From an uncultured Gammaproteobacteria bacterium (GTDB taxonomy: Bacteria > Pseudomonadota > Gammaproteobacteria > Pseudomonadales > Azotimanducaceae_A), in assembly GCA_913041025.1 (NCBI GenBank), contig CAJWGQ010000188.1:1-5265 (forward strand): a DNA stretch of 5,265 nucleotides. Direction: 5' to 3'. Positions 1-5,265 of the stretch are shown here, piece by piece (the first letter of the stretch is position 1; every line of letters begins with the position of its first letter). The notes beneath the pieces are model-generated. The model had not been told where the DNA came from. It did not search any database and saw nothing but the letters and a program-made list of their open reading frames with translations. A program made the translations under genes and the position numbers.

Positions 1-432
1 GGTTGGTGCTAGTTGAATGCCGAAAAGGTCAACAAGTGGATAAAGTGCACCAAAACGTTCCTTGAAGTTTCTGTACCTCCAGTCTTCGTGATCGAGCCCA
101 GACCAGCTGCGCATCCAGTTATGCGTCAAACGTATCGACCAAAATAATGTGATTAAAAAAAGAAACCCCATCCTGGGATCCGTCAACACGAGGTCGTAAC
201 CCCAGTAAAGCAAGAGTATTGGTGGGGTCACAGACCAGTAGGGGTCGTAAAAGGACGAGTTACGAAAAACTGTGCCAAACCCAAAAATGACCAACGTCGC
301 TGCAACATCAGCATAGAGCGCTTTCCAAAACGATGATGGTTCATCAACCGTTATAATGACAACAGCTGCTAATGAGATCGCAAGAATGTAAGCCAAGGCC
401 ACCCAATAAAGATCTTTACTAAAACTTTTCAT
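1..432 (-). CDS. DUF1295 / steroid 5-alpha-reductase-like membrane protein, N-terminal part
   Basis: This reading frame stays open from an ATG at 430-432 to the left edge, giving 144 codons; the C-terminal part and stop lie outside the window. A strong Shine-Dalgarno stretch (AAGGAGAG) sits directly before the ATG. The product is very hydrophobic, with probable membrane segments near residues 9-27, 41-56, 70-83 and 88-104. The motifs YDPYWSV (62-68), RLTHNW (101-106) and GLDHEDWRY (112-120) are what I recognise as typical of DUF1295 proteins, relatives of the steroid 5-alpha-reductase/isoprenylcysteine methyltransferase fold. Family members are integral inner-membrane proteins, usually of roughly 250 residues, with presumed NAD(P)H-dependent reductase activity; the true substrate is not known to me. 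It is divergent from the PQQ dehydrogenase gene across a 104-bp gap. The family call is fairly sure, a precise function is not. Confidence 0.82.
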   Translation of the reverse strand, partial: MKSFSKDLYWVALAYILAISLAAVVIITVDEPSSFWKALYADVAATLVIFGFGTVFRNSSFYDPYWSVTPPILLLYWGYDLVLTDPRMGFLFLITLFWSIRLTHNWMRSWSGLDHEDWRYRNFKERFGALYPLVDLFGIQLAPT

Positions 433-466
433 CTCTCCTTCCAAAAGCCTTGAGTAGGAGAAGTTT

Positions 467-472
467 ACTATA
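467..472 (-). promoter_or_regulatory. Possible -10 box for the DUF1295 gene
   Basis: On the minus strand this reads TATAGT, five of six matches to the sigma70 -10 consensus. It lies 34 bases before the start codon, leaving a leader of about 28 nt. No good -35 hexamer is visible 16-18 bp upstream, so this is a weak prediction made from position and one box only. Confidence 0.25.
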
Positions 473-476
473 GGGC

Positions 477-505
477 TTAGCACAACGCTAAAGATCGCAT
501 ATTAT
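477..505 (+). promoter_or_regulatory. Candidate sigma70 promoter for the PQQ dehydrogenase gene
   Basis: TTAGCA at 477-482 (four of six matches to TTGACA) is followed by exactly 17 bp and then TATTAT at 500-505 (five of six matches to TATAAT). Transcription would start near 512, giving a leader of about 25 nt that contains the ribosome-binding site at 527-533. A short dyad, TTAGC-ACAAC-GCTAA (477-491), covers the -35 box and could be an operator. Box spacing is good, but the match is by eye only. Confidence 0.45.
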
Positions 506-536
506 GTAAAAGTGTAGTGAGTTTCTGAGGTGAAAA

Positions 537-2768
537 ATGATCAAGCTAAAGCAAAGTATGTTAGTCGCGACAGCCATCTTTTGGCTCGCCGCGTGTTCTG
601 AGGAACCGAAATCAGGGTCGACTCCAGGAGGGGCAGTTACCGAATCCCAAATTCAAGGCAATCGAACCGCTACGATTAATGCCTCAGTTGCAAAGGTGAA
701 TACAGCATCAATTGTTGAAGCGGACCCTAAGAACTGGCTTTCGACAGGCAGGACCTACGACGAGCAAAGACACAGCCCTCTCACCCAAATCAACGATACC
801 AATATTAGCGAACTCGGTCTCGCATGGTCCTTTGAAACTAATACAAAGCGCGGACTAGAGTCCACGCCCATAGTGGTTGATGGGGTCATGTTTAATTCAG
901 GCACTTGGTCCACTGTTTGGGCGCACGATGCACGCACAGGCAAACTCCTTTGGGAATTCGATCCCGAAGTGCCTCGATCCTGGGGGCGTTACGCTTGTTG
1001 CGATGTGGTCAATAGAGGAGTCGCAGCCTGGGAAGGAAAAATCTTTGTAGGAACAATCGACGGTAGATTGATAGCCCTCAATGCTGGAGACGGGACCGTC
1101 GCCTGGAGCGTTAAGACGACTCCTGCCGATAAGCCCTACACGATAACAGGTGCGCCAAGGGTCGTGGACGGAAAGGTAATTATCGGCAATGGGGGCGCTG
1201 AATATGGAGTGCGAGGCTTCATCACGGCTTACGATGCAGCAAATGGGGAACAACAGTGGCGTTTTTACACGGTACCAGGCAACCCAGACGAAGGTTTCGA
1301 GAGCAAAGCGATGGAGGAAGCCGCTACAACCTGGAGAGGTGGAAAGTGGTGGGAAGTAGGAGGCGGGGGAACAGTCTGGGACTCCATGGCCTATGACCCA
1401 GAACTCAATCTACTTTATATCGGCGTAGGCAATGGATCACCTTGGAATCGGTATATTCGAAGTCCAGGGGGAGGGGATAATTTATATCTTTCTTCGATCG
1501 TTGCGATCAACCCAGACGATGGAACCAAGGTTTGGCATTACCAGACAACTCCCGGTGATACTTGGGACTATACGGCGGTTCAACACATGATACTTGCGGA
1601 CATTGAAATACAAGGTGAAACGCGCAAAGTCATCATGCAGGCACCGAAAAACGGGTTTTTCTATGTTCTGGACCGGGAAACTGGAGAATTCCTCTCTGCA
1701 GAGGCTTACGTACCCATCACTTGGGCTACCCATGTCGACTCAGAAACAGGGAGGCCTGTAGAGGACCCCCAGGCTCATTATGCCAATGAGAAAAAGCGGG
1801 TGAAACCTGGCCCTCTAGGAGGGCATAACTGGCACCCAATGACCTTTCATCCAAAAACCGGATTAGTTTACATACCTGCTTTAGACTTGCGTTTTGACTT
1901 CGCCCAAGACAACGCCTTCAAACATAGCAAGGAAGATTGGAATACAGGCATCGATTTTCGGGAAACAGCGCCGCCTGCTGACCCCGAAGAGATGATCGAT
2001 AATCTCCGAGAAATTAAAGGCTTCGTTAGCGCGTGGGATCCAAAAACACAAAAGGAGGTATGGCGGGTACAACACGCTACTGCCTGGAATGGTGGCCTGT
2101 TATCAACTTCAGGAAACTTGTTGTTCCAGGGTCGGGCAGATGGGTATTTTGCGGCCTATGCTGCTGATAGTGGGCAACTACTTTGGGAATCTCCAACACA
2201 CGTCGGGATCATGGCCGCTCCGGTCTCATACTCTATAGATGGGGAACAATACATCACCGTCGTTGCTGGCTGGGGCGGCGCCTATGGCCTCGCTTCTGGG
2301 GCCCCAAGACACAAGGGTAATGTGCTCAGTAAAGGCAGAATACTTACTTATAAGCTCGGCGGTGATCTAGCCTTACCCGAGCCGGAGGTCACCTACCTGG
2401 CTATACCCGCGCCACCCGTTATGGACTACACCCCTGAGCAGGTGGCGGAGGGCCAAGATCTGTTTCACCAGTATTGCGCCGTTTGTCATGGCCCCGGTGG
2501 TGGCACACAAGGTCCTGTAGCCAGCTTGCTTTATTCAGATCAATCAGTCCACGACATCTGGGATGCCATCGTGGTAGGCGGTGCGTTCACGCAGAAAGGA
2601 ATGCCCAATTTCAAACATGCACTAGATAGCGAAAAATCCCAAGCAATAAGAGCCTATGTTATTGAATTAACCAAGGGCACTATCGCCTTTTGTGAATCCG
2701 ACTATCGGGCACAGTATCCAGAGCTCTTAGATACGGCTTGTGAGTTGCCTGTCATTGGCGGGGAATAA
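537..2768 (+). CDS. PQQ-dependent quinohemoprotein alcohol dehydrogenase (type II-like), predicted lipoprotein
   Basis: This 743-residue envelope enzyme should oxidise an alcohol with PQQ and pass electrons to its own haem c. Residues 1-20 form a lipoprotein signal: lysines at 3 and 5, a hydrophobic core and lipobox L17-A-A-C20; Ser21 at +2 suggests outer-membrane sorting. A Ser/Thr/Gly/Ala-rich linker runs to about residue 60. The eight-bladed PQQ propeller spans about 65-610. By family comparison it shows the vicinal pair Cys154-Cys155, Ca2+ ligands Glu222 (GAEYGVRG) and Asn299 (GNGSPWN), catalytic Asp344 (TWDYT) and Lys371 (APKNG). Thr346 replaces the Asp of lanthanide enzymes, favouring Ca2+. 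A Pro-rich hinge (613-628) leads to a cytochrome c domain with C647-AVC-H651 and probable axial Met689. Cys719 and Cys735 lie in the tail. The start is supported by GAGGTGA at 527-533. No PQQ biosynthesis or accessory genes are in view. The substrate cannot be read from the sequence; type II ADH, lupanine-hydroxylase-like or polyvinyl-alcohol-dehydrogenase-like roles are possible. Confidence 0.93.
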   Translation: MIKLKQSMLVATAIFWLAACSEEPKSGSTPGGAVTESQIQGNRTATINASVAKVNTASIVEADPKNWLSTGRTYDEQRHSPLTQINDTNISELGLAWSFETNTKRGLESTPIVVDGVMFNSGTWSTVWAHDARTGKLLWEFDPEVPRSWGRYACCDVVNRGVAAWEGKIFVGTIDGRLIALNAGDGTVAWSVKTTPADKPYTITGAPRVVDGKVIIGNGGAEYGVRGFITAYDAANGEQQWRFYTVPGNPDEGFESKAMEEAATTWRGGKWWEVGGGGTVWDSMAYDPELNLLYIGVGNGSPWNRYIRSPGGGDNLYLSSIVAINPDDGTKVWHYQTTPGDTWDYTAVQHMILADIEIQGETRKVIMQAPKNGFFYVLDRETGEFLSAEAYVPITWATHVDSETGRPVEDPQAHYANEKKRVKPGPLGGHNWHPMTFHPKTGLVYIPALDLRFDFAQDNAFKHSKEDWNTGIDFRETAPPADPEEMIDNLREIKGFVSAWDPKTQKEVWRVQHATAWNGGLLSTSGNLLFQGRADGYFAAYAADSGQLLWESPTHVGIMAAPVSYSIDGEQYITVVAGWGGAYGLASGAPRHKGNVLSKGRILTYKLGGDLALPEPEVTYLAIPAPPVMDYTPEQVAEGQDLFHQYCAVCHGPGGGTQGPVASLLYSDQSVHDIWDAIVVGGAFTQKGMPNFKHALDSEKSQAIRAYVIELTKGTIAFCESDYRAQYPELLDTACELPVIGGE

Positions 2769-2784
2769 AAACCCTAGAAATACG

Positions 2785-2806
2785 AAGCCGGCATTCTTGC
2801 CGGCTT
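2785..2806. terminator. GC-rich hairpin between convergent genes, possible bidirectional terminator
   Basis: AAGCCGGC (2785-2792) and GCCGGCTT (2799-2806) form a perfect 8-bp stem with a 6-nt loop (ATTCTT). It sits in the 47-bp gap between the dehydrogenase stop (2766-2768) and the dsbA stop (2816-2818), the expected place for a shared terminator. The T-tract is poor on both strands: AGCTATAA follows rightward and CGTATTTC leftward. It may therefore terminate inefficiently, or mainly protect transcript ends. Confidence 0.6.
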
Positions 2807-2815
2807 AGCTATAAC

Positions 2816-3430
2816 CTAGTTGGATTCGATTTCTACAAGATAATCGACAACTCCAAGCATCTCGTTATTGCTGCCCGCCATTCGTCCGTCGGTCCGATAT
2901 TTGCCAGAGACTACCATTGTAGGGATGCCCGTTACTCGATATGCGGAAACTCTTGCCTGCGCTTGCTGGATTTTTGACCTCACGGCAAACGAATCGTAAA
3001 CCGACAAAAAGTCCTCTTCTGGAACTCCGCCGTGGCGTTTGAACACTTCCGCAAGTAGGTCTTTACGTCGCATGTCTTTGCGCTCAATGTGGATAGCATT
3101 AAAAATAGGAGTATGAACCTCATCAACCACATCAAGAATTTCCGCCGCATAATAGGCCTTCGCAAATTCTGGCGTAAATACAGCAGGTAACCGCTCAAAT
3201 TTTACTTTGCTGTCTTTCTCTTGCTTCCAAATTTCAATGTAGGGATCGAAGTTATAACAATGCACACAACCATAAGAAAAAATCTCCACCACCTCAGTCG
3301 CTTTTTCCTGTTGCGACTCAACTGGTATTGGAATCAATTGGTAGTGATCTCCTTCGACATAAGTAGTTTCGGCCACGGCCGATCCGAGCGCGGCTAATAG
3401 AAGAAAATACAACGTACCTAGTGTCCTCAT
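2816..3430 (-). CDS. dsbA: Periplasmic thiol:disulfide interchange protein DsbA
   Basis: This 204-residue protein should introduce disulfide bonds into exported proteins and be reoxidised by DsbB in the inner membrane. A Sec signal peptide occupies residues 1-20, with likely cleavage at AVA|ET. The thioredoxin-fold active site is C55-V-H-C58 in the context FSYGCVHCYNF, and the cis-proline loop is TGIPT with Pro170. The stretch between them fits the helical insertion of DsbA. Length is normal for the family. The dipeptide is Val-His rather than the Pro-His of E. coli DsbA; CVHC is known in other DsbA proteins, for example in Neisseria. There are no other cysteines. The ATG has a modest AAGGA about 10 nt upstream. 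The gene lies 68 bp downstream of the cytochrome c4 gene on the same strand with no convincing terminator between them, so the two probably share a transcript. dsbA next to cc4 is a known Pseudomonas-type arrangement. Confidence 0.93.
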   Translation of the reverse strand: MRTLGTLYFLLLAALGSAVAETTYVEGDHYQLIPIPVESQQEKATEVVEIFSYGCVHCYNFDPYIEIWKQEKDSKVKFERLPAVFTPEFAKAYYAAEILDVVDEVHTPIFNAIHIERKDMRRKDLLAEVFKRHGGVPEEDFLSVYDSFAVRSKIQQAQARVSAYRVTGIPTMVVSGKYRTDGRMAGSNNEMLGVVDYLVEIESN

Positions 3431-3498
3431 AGTTTCTCTATCCTTGAAATCGTTGGCCCGATAGTTCTTCCTAATCCTTCAGCGGAAAATCGCTGTGA

Positions 3499-4125
3499 TC
3501 AATGTAGCCCGCGGATATAGTCAGCCAAAATAGCAATCTCAGAGTCTGTTAGCGTTTCCGCGACGCCTCTCATCATACCGCCAAAACTTTCATCTGTTTT
3601 TCTGACACTTTCTCTATATTTCGTAAGCTGTGCGATCGTATAGTCAACGGTTTGACCGGACAGACTTGGATAGCCGGCCTGGCTGTTGCCTTTTCCGGTC
3701 GGAGAGTGACAGGCAGTGCAAGCAGCTACTCCTTTACGCGCGATACCTCCTCGGTATATTGAAGCTGCCTTCTCTATTTCTTCGTTATTGCCGGCAGAAG
3801 CTCCTACCTTGGACGGAAGATTCGCGTAGTAGGCCGCCAGGTCCCATAAATCTTGTTCACTTTTCCCAATAAGTTGACCCGTCATTTCTACAAGCACCCG
3901 TTCGCCACTTGCGATCATTTTTAGTTGATTAAACAGATACTTTTCATTCTGGCCCGCCAGATTTGGATAACTGGGGATAACACCTGACGCACCGTCCTGA
4001 CCGTGGCACGCGGCACAGACCATCGCCTGGGCTTCACCCCGTGACGGGTCACCCATGGCATTAACCACGGACCACAGAGAGGGCAAAGCTAAAACACTAA
4101 AAGCTAGCAAACAACGAAAAACCAT
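3499..4125 (-). CDS. cc4: Dihaem cytochrome c4
   Basis: This 208-residue periplasmic electron carrier has two class I cytochrome c domains in tandem. A signal peptide covers residues 1-23 with likely cleavage at VNA|MGD. The haem attachment sites are C37-AAC-H41 and C136-TAC-H140. Likely axial methionines are Met81 (before a GKSEQDLWDLAAYYA helix) and Met184 or Met185 (GGMMRGVAETLTDSEI). The repeated YP(N/S)L(A/S)GQ motif at about 53-59 and 152-158 and the mature size of about 185 residues are typical of c4. Family members shuttle electrons from the bc1 complex or dehydrogenases to terminal oxidases and are often loosely membrane-attached. The gene heads a probable two-gene unit with dsbA. 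A perfect TATAAT lies about 48 bp upstream on the same strand. The ribosome-binding site is weak (TGGAAA about 9 nt, or GAG 3 nt, before ATG). It could accept electrons from the nearby quinohemoprotein, which is inference from proximity. Confidence 0.93.
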   Translation of the reverse strand: MVFRCLLAFSVLALPSLWSVVNAMGDPSRGEAQAMVCAACHGQDGASGVIPSYPNLAGQNEKYLFNQLKMIASGERVLVEMTGQLIGKSEQDLWDLAAYYANLPSKVGASAGNNEEIEKAASIYRGGIARKGVAACTACHSPTGKGNSQAGYPSLSGQTVDYTIAQLTKYRESVRKTDESFGGMMRGVAETLTDSEIAILADYIRGLH

Positions 4126-4172
4126 AACTCAATTTCCAATAACTCTGGTCGACTGGGAACTTCTTCGGCGCG

Positions 4173-4178
4173 ATTATA
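4173..4178 (-). promoter_or_regulatory. Consensus -10 box for the cc4-dsbA unit
   Basis: The minus strand reads TATAAT, six of six to the sigma70 consensus, about 48 bp before the cc4 start codon. Transcription would begin near 4166 with a leader of about 40 nt. No recognisable -35 hexamer lies 16-18 bp upstream, and there is no TG extension, so activation by a regulator or a chance match in AT-rich sequence are both possible. Confidence 0.4.
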
Positions 4179-4189
4179 CGCTCCAGATT

Positions 4190-4222
4190 CAATAAGATCG
4201 AACAGAAAACACAATAAGATTG
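4190..4222. repeat. Pair of 11-bp direct repeats, CAATAAGATYG
   Basis: CAATAAGATCG (4190-4200) recurs as CAATAAGATTG (4212-4222), matching at 10 of 11 positions and offset by 22 bp, about two helical turns. Both copies lie in the divergent region between cc4 and engB, upstream of the preferred engB ATG; the second overlaps the alternative TTG start at 4220-4222. Such phasing suits a regulator binding one face of the DNA, but the elements are short and AT-rich, so coincidence is not excluded. Confidence 0.35.
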
Positions 4223-4261
4223 TTAGAATATCTCCGTAAACCAAAACTTGATCGTTCACCA

Positions 4262-4885
4262 ATGCACAAACCTAGCTTCAATTCGAGAATCGAATCCAAA
4301 TTTTTGACGAGCGCTCCTAATTTAAGCAAATGCCCAGAGCCCAAAGCTGCTGAGGTGGCGTTCGCAGGAAGGTCAAACGCGGGGAAGTCATCCGTTCTAA
4401 ATCAAATTACCGGCAACAAAAGCTTGGCAAAGGTCAGTAAAACGCCTGGCCGAACCCAGATGCTTAATTTTTTTGAAAGCACAGCCGGCGGGTACCTAGT
4501 GGACCTTCCTGGCTATGGATACGCAAAAACCAGCAAGAAAGATCAGATCGCTTGGCAAAAATCAGTTAACGAGTACCTCTCCTTTCGAGAAACCCTAAGA
4601 GCGTTAGTATTGGTCATGGATATTAGACGCCCTAACCAAGAATACGATCAGGAACTAATTAACTGGGCAAAAGAATCTGATTTAACACTGCACATTCTTC
4701 TCAATAAATCCGACAAAATAGGCACGAACAAAAAACTAGATGCTCTACGTAAGACTCAATCGGAGTACAAGCACTGGTCAAACGTGTCTATTCAGACCTT
4801 TTCAGCTTTAAAGGGAGACGGAAGAGGAGAGCTAGTTAGTAAGATCCTTTATTGGTTTGGTGATCCAGTTGCAAGCTCTAATTAA
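4262..4885 (+). CDS. engB: Ribosome biogenesis GTPase EngB (YsxC/YihA)
   Basis: This TrmE-Era-EngA-EngB-Septin family GTPase assists assembly of the large ribosomal subunit in the cytoplasm and is essential in several bacteria. With the ATG at 4262 it has 207 residues. All G motifs are visible, numbered from that Met: G1 G36-RSNAGK-S44, G2 around TPGRT (61-65), G3 D81-LPG followed by YGYA, G4 N148-KSD151, and G5 SALKG (181-185). The order and spacing match E. coli YihA, as does the VAFAGRSNAGKSS block. The frame is also open upstream to a TTG at 4220, which would add 14 residues; I prefer the ATG because it leaves 35 residues before G1, close to E. coli's length. Neither start has a good Shine-Dalgarno, so the start is less sure than the gene. 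It is divergent from cc4 and converges on polA with a 4-nt stop overlap. Confidence 0.93.
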   Translation: MHKPSFNSRIESKFLTSAPNLSKCPEPKAAEVAFAGRSNAGKSSVLNQITGNKSLAKVSKTPGRTQMLNFFESTAGGYLVDLPGYGYAKTSKKDQIAWQKSVNEYLSFRETLRALVLVMDIRRPNQEYDQELINWAKESDLTLHILLNKSDKIGTNKKLDALRKTQSEYKHWSNVSIQTFSALKGDGRGELVSKILYWFGDPVASSN

Positions 4886-5265
4886 TGGGCTTGATCCCAA
4901 TTGTCTCCGACGCCTACTTCCACTTCTAAGAGTACGTCCAGCCCAACCGCGGCCTCCATTAGCTCTTTGACTCGCGATGACAGCTCATCAACGCTGGATG
5001 TTTCCACTTCAAAGACCAGCTCATCATGCACTTGCATTATCATCTGGGCATCCATATCAGAATCATCTAACCATTTCTGAACATTGCACATCGCGATTTT
5101 AATCACGTCTGCAGCCGTACCCTGCATCGGCGCATTGATTGCTGTTCTCTCTGCAGCTTGCCTACGTTGAGCGTGCTTTGCGCCTATCTCTGGCACATAC
5201 AAGCGGCGGCCAAACACGGTTTCTACAAAACCCTTTTCTCTCGCACTTGATCTACTGTAAGCCAT
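4882..5265 (-). CDS. polA: DNA polymerase I, C-terminal 127 residues (5' end outside window)
   Basis: This is the end of the polymerase domain of DNA polymerase I, the repair and Okazaki-fragment-processing enzyme. The frame is open to the right edge. The ATG at 5263-5265 is an internal methionine: it aligns with the Met of the YMERTR segment of E. coli Pol I rather than with a gene start, and about 800 upstream residues are expected beyond the edge. Visible conserved blocks, numbered within the fragment, are the GRRLYVP turn (19-25), the RRQAAERTAINAPMQGTAAD region (34-53), and motif C MQVHDELVFEV (77-87) with metal-binding Asp81, equivalent to E. coli Asp882. The ending DNWDQAH resembles the E. 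coli C terminus (ENWDQAH). The stop codon shares bases 4883-4884 with the engB stop. No defect is seen in the visible part. Confidence 0.96.
   Translation of the reverse strand: MAYSRSSAREKGFVETVFGRRLYVPEIGAKHAQRRQAAERTAINAPMQGTAADVIKIAMCNVQKWLDDSDMDAQMIMQVHDELVFEVETSSVDELSSRVKELMEAAVGLDVLLEVEVGVGDNWDQAH

Noticed and set aside
755..2075. Several minus-strand open frames of 62-118 codons inside the dehydrogenase gene (755-943, 897-1253, 1482-1733, 1881-2075)
   Set aside because: They lie antisense within a clearly conserved coding region, their translations show no recognisable domain, and their starts have no supporting context.
2980..3198. A second minus-strand open frame of 72 codons inside dsbA
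   Set aside because: It overlaps dsbA in another frame on the same strand, while the dsbA frame carries the signal peptide, CVHC site and cis-proline.
3480..3495. Short hairpin CAGCG-GAAAAT-CGCTG just after the cc4 stop
   Set aside because: The stem is only 5 bp and is not followed by a T-tract on the minus strand, so it is unlikely to terminate before dsbA.
3630..3872. Plus-strand open frame of 80 codons inside cc4
   Set aside because: It is antisense to the cytochrome c4 coding region, which is well supported by two haem motifs; the product resembles no known family.
4870..4900. A Spot 42 (spf) small RNA gene, as found between polA and yihA in E. coli
   Set aside because: The two genes overlap by four bases here, leaving no intergenic space and no matching RNA structure.
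5263..5265. Treating the ATG at the right edge as the polA start codon
   Set aside because: By comparison with E. coli Pol I it is an internal methionine within the palm/fingers region; most of the gene must lie beyond the edge.
1..5265. Mobile elements, CRISPR arrays, toxin-antitoxin or phage-defence genes, riboswitches, tRNA or rRNA genes
   Set aside because: I looked on both strands and saw no terminal repeats, spaced repeats, integrase or transposase frames, or RNA gene signatures; all genes are recognisable metabolic or housekeeping families.

Overview
The window looks like a chromosomal segment of a free-living gammaproteobacterium, perhaps marine or aquatic. The evidence is the clustering of a cytochrome c4 gene, dsbA, engB (ysxC/yihA) and polA, a neighbourhood known in Pseudomonas and partly in E. 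coli, together with a PQQ-dependent quinohemoprotein dehydrogenase. The species-level guess is inference; no rRNA or other marker is present. Base composition is close to even and coding density is high. The longest stretches without a gene are 136 bp and 104 bp.

Layout: (1) The N-terminal 144 codons of a DUF1295 (steroid 5-alpha-reductase-like) membrane protein run leftward off the left edge. (2) A 104-bp divergent promoter region follows. (3) A 743-residue PQQ alcohol dehydrogenase reads rightward; it has a C-terminal cytochrome c domain and, unusually, a lipoprotein signal peptide. (4) A 47-bp convergent gap carries a perfect 8-bp GC-rich hairpin. (5) A leftward pair encodes a dihaem cytochrome c4 (upstream) and a DsbA-type oxidase with a CVHC active site (downstream). 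(6) A 136-bp divergent region holds a consensus TATAAT for the cytochrome gene and a short direct repeat. (7) engB, encoding a ribosome-assembly GTPase, reads rightward. (8) The last 127 codons of polA read leftward in from the right edge. The engB and polA stop codons overlap in a shared TTAA.

How the genes fit together: the dehydrogenase, cytochrome c4 and DsbA all act in the cell envelope. The dehydrogenase would oxidise an alcohol with PQQ and pass electrons to its own haem, from which a cytochrome such as c4 could carry them towards a terminal oxidase. DsbA would make disulfides in exported proteins, plausibly including the vicinal Cys154-Cys155 pair of the dehydrogenase. This cooperation is inferred from adjacency and protein families. 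EngB and PolA are unrelated housekeeping proteins. I see no mobile element, CRISPR array, tRNA or rRNA gene, and no convincing new system. The most noteworthy points are the lipobox on the quinohemoprotein, its cysteine-bearing tail, and the four-base convergent stop overlap.
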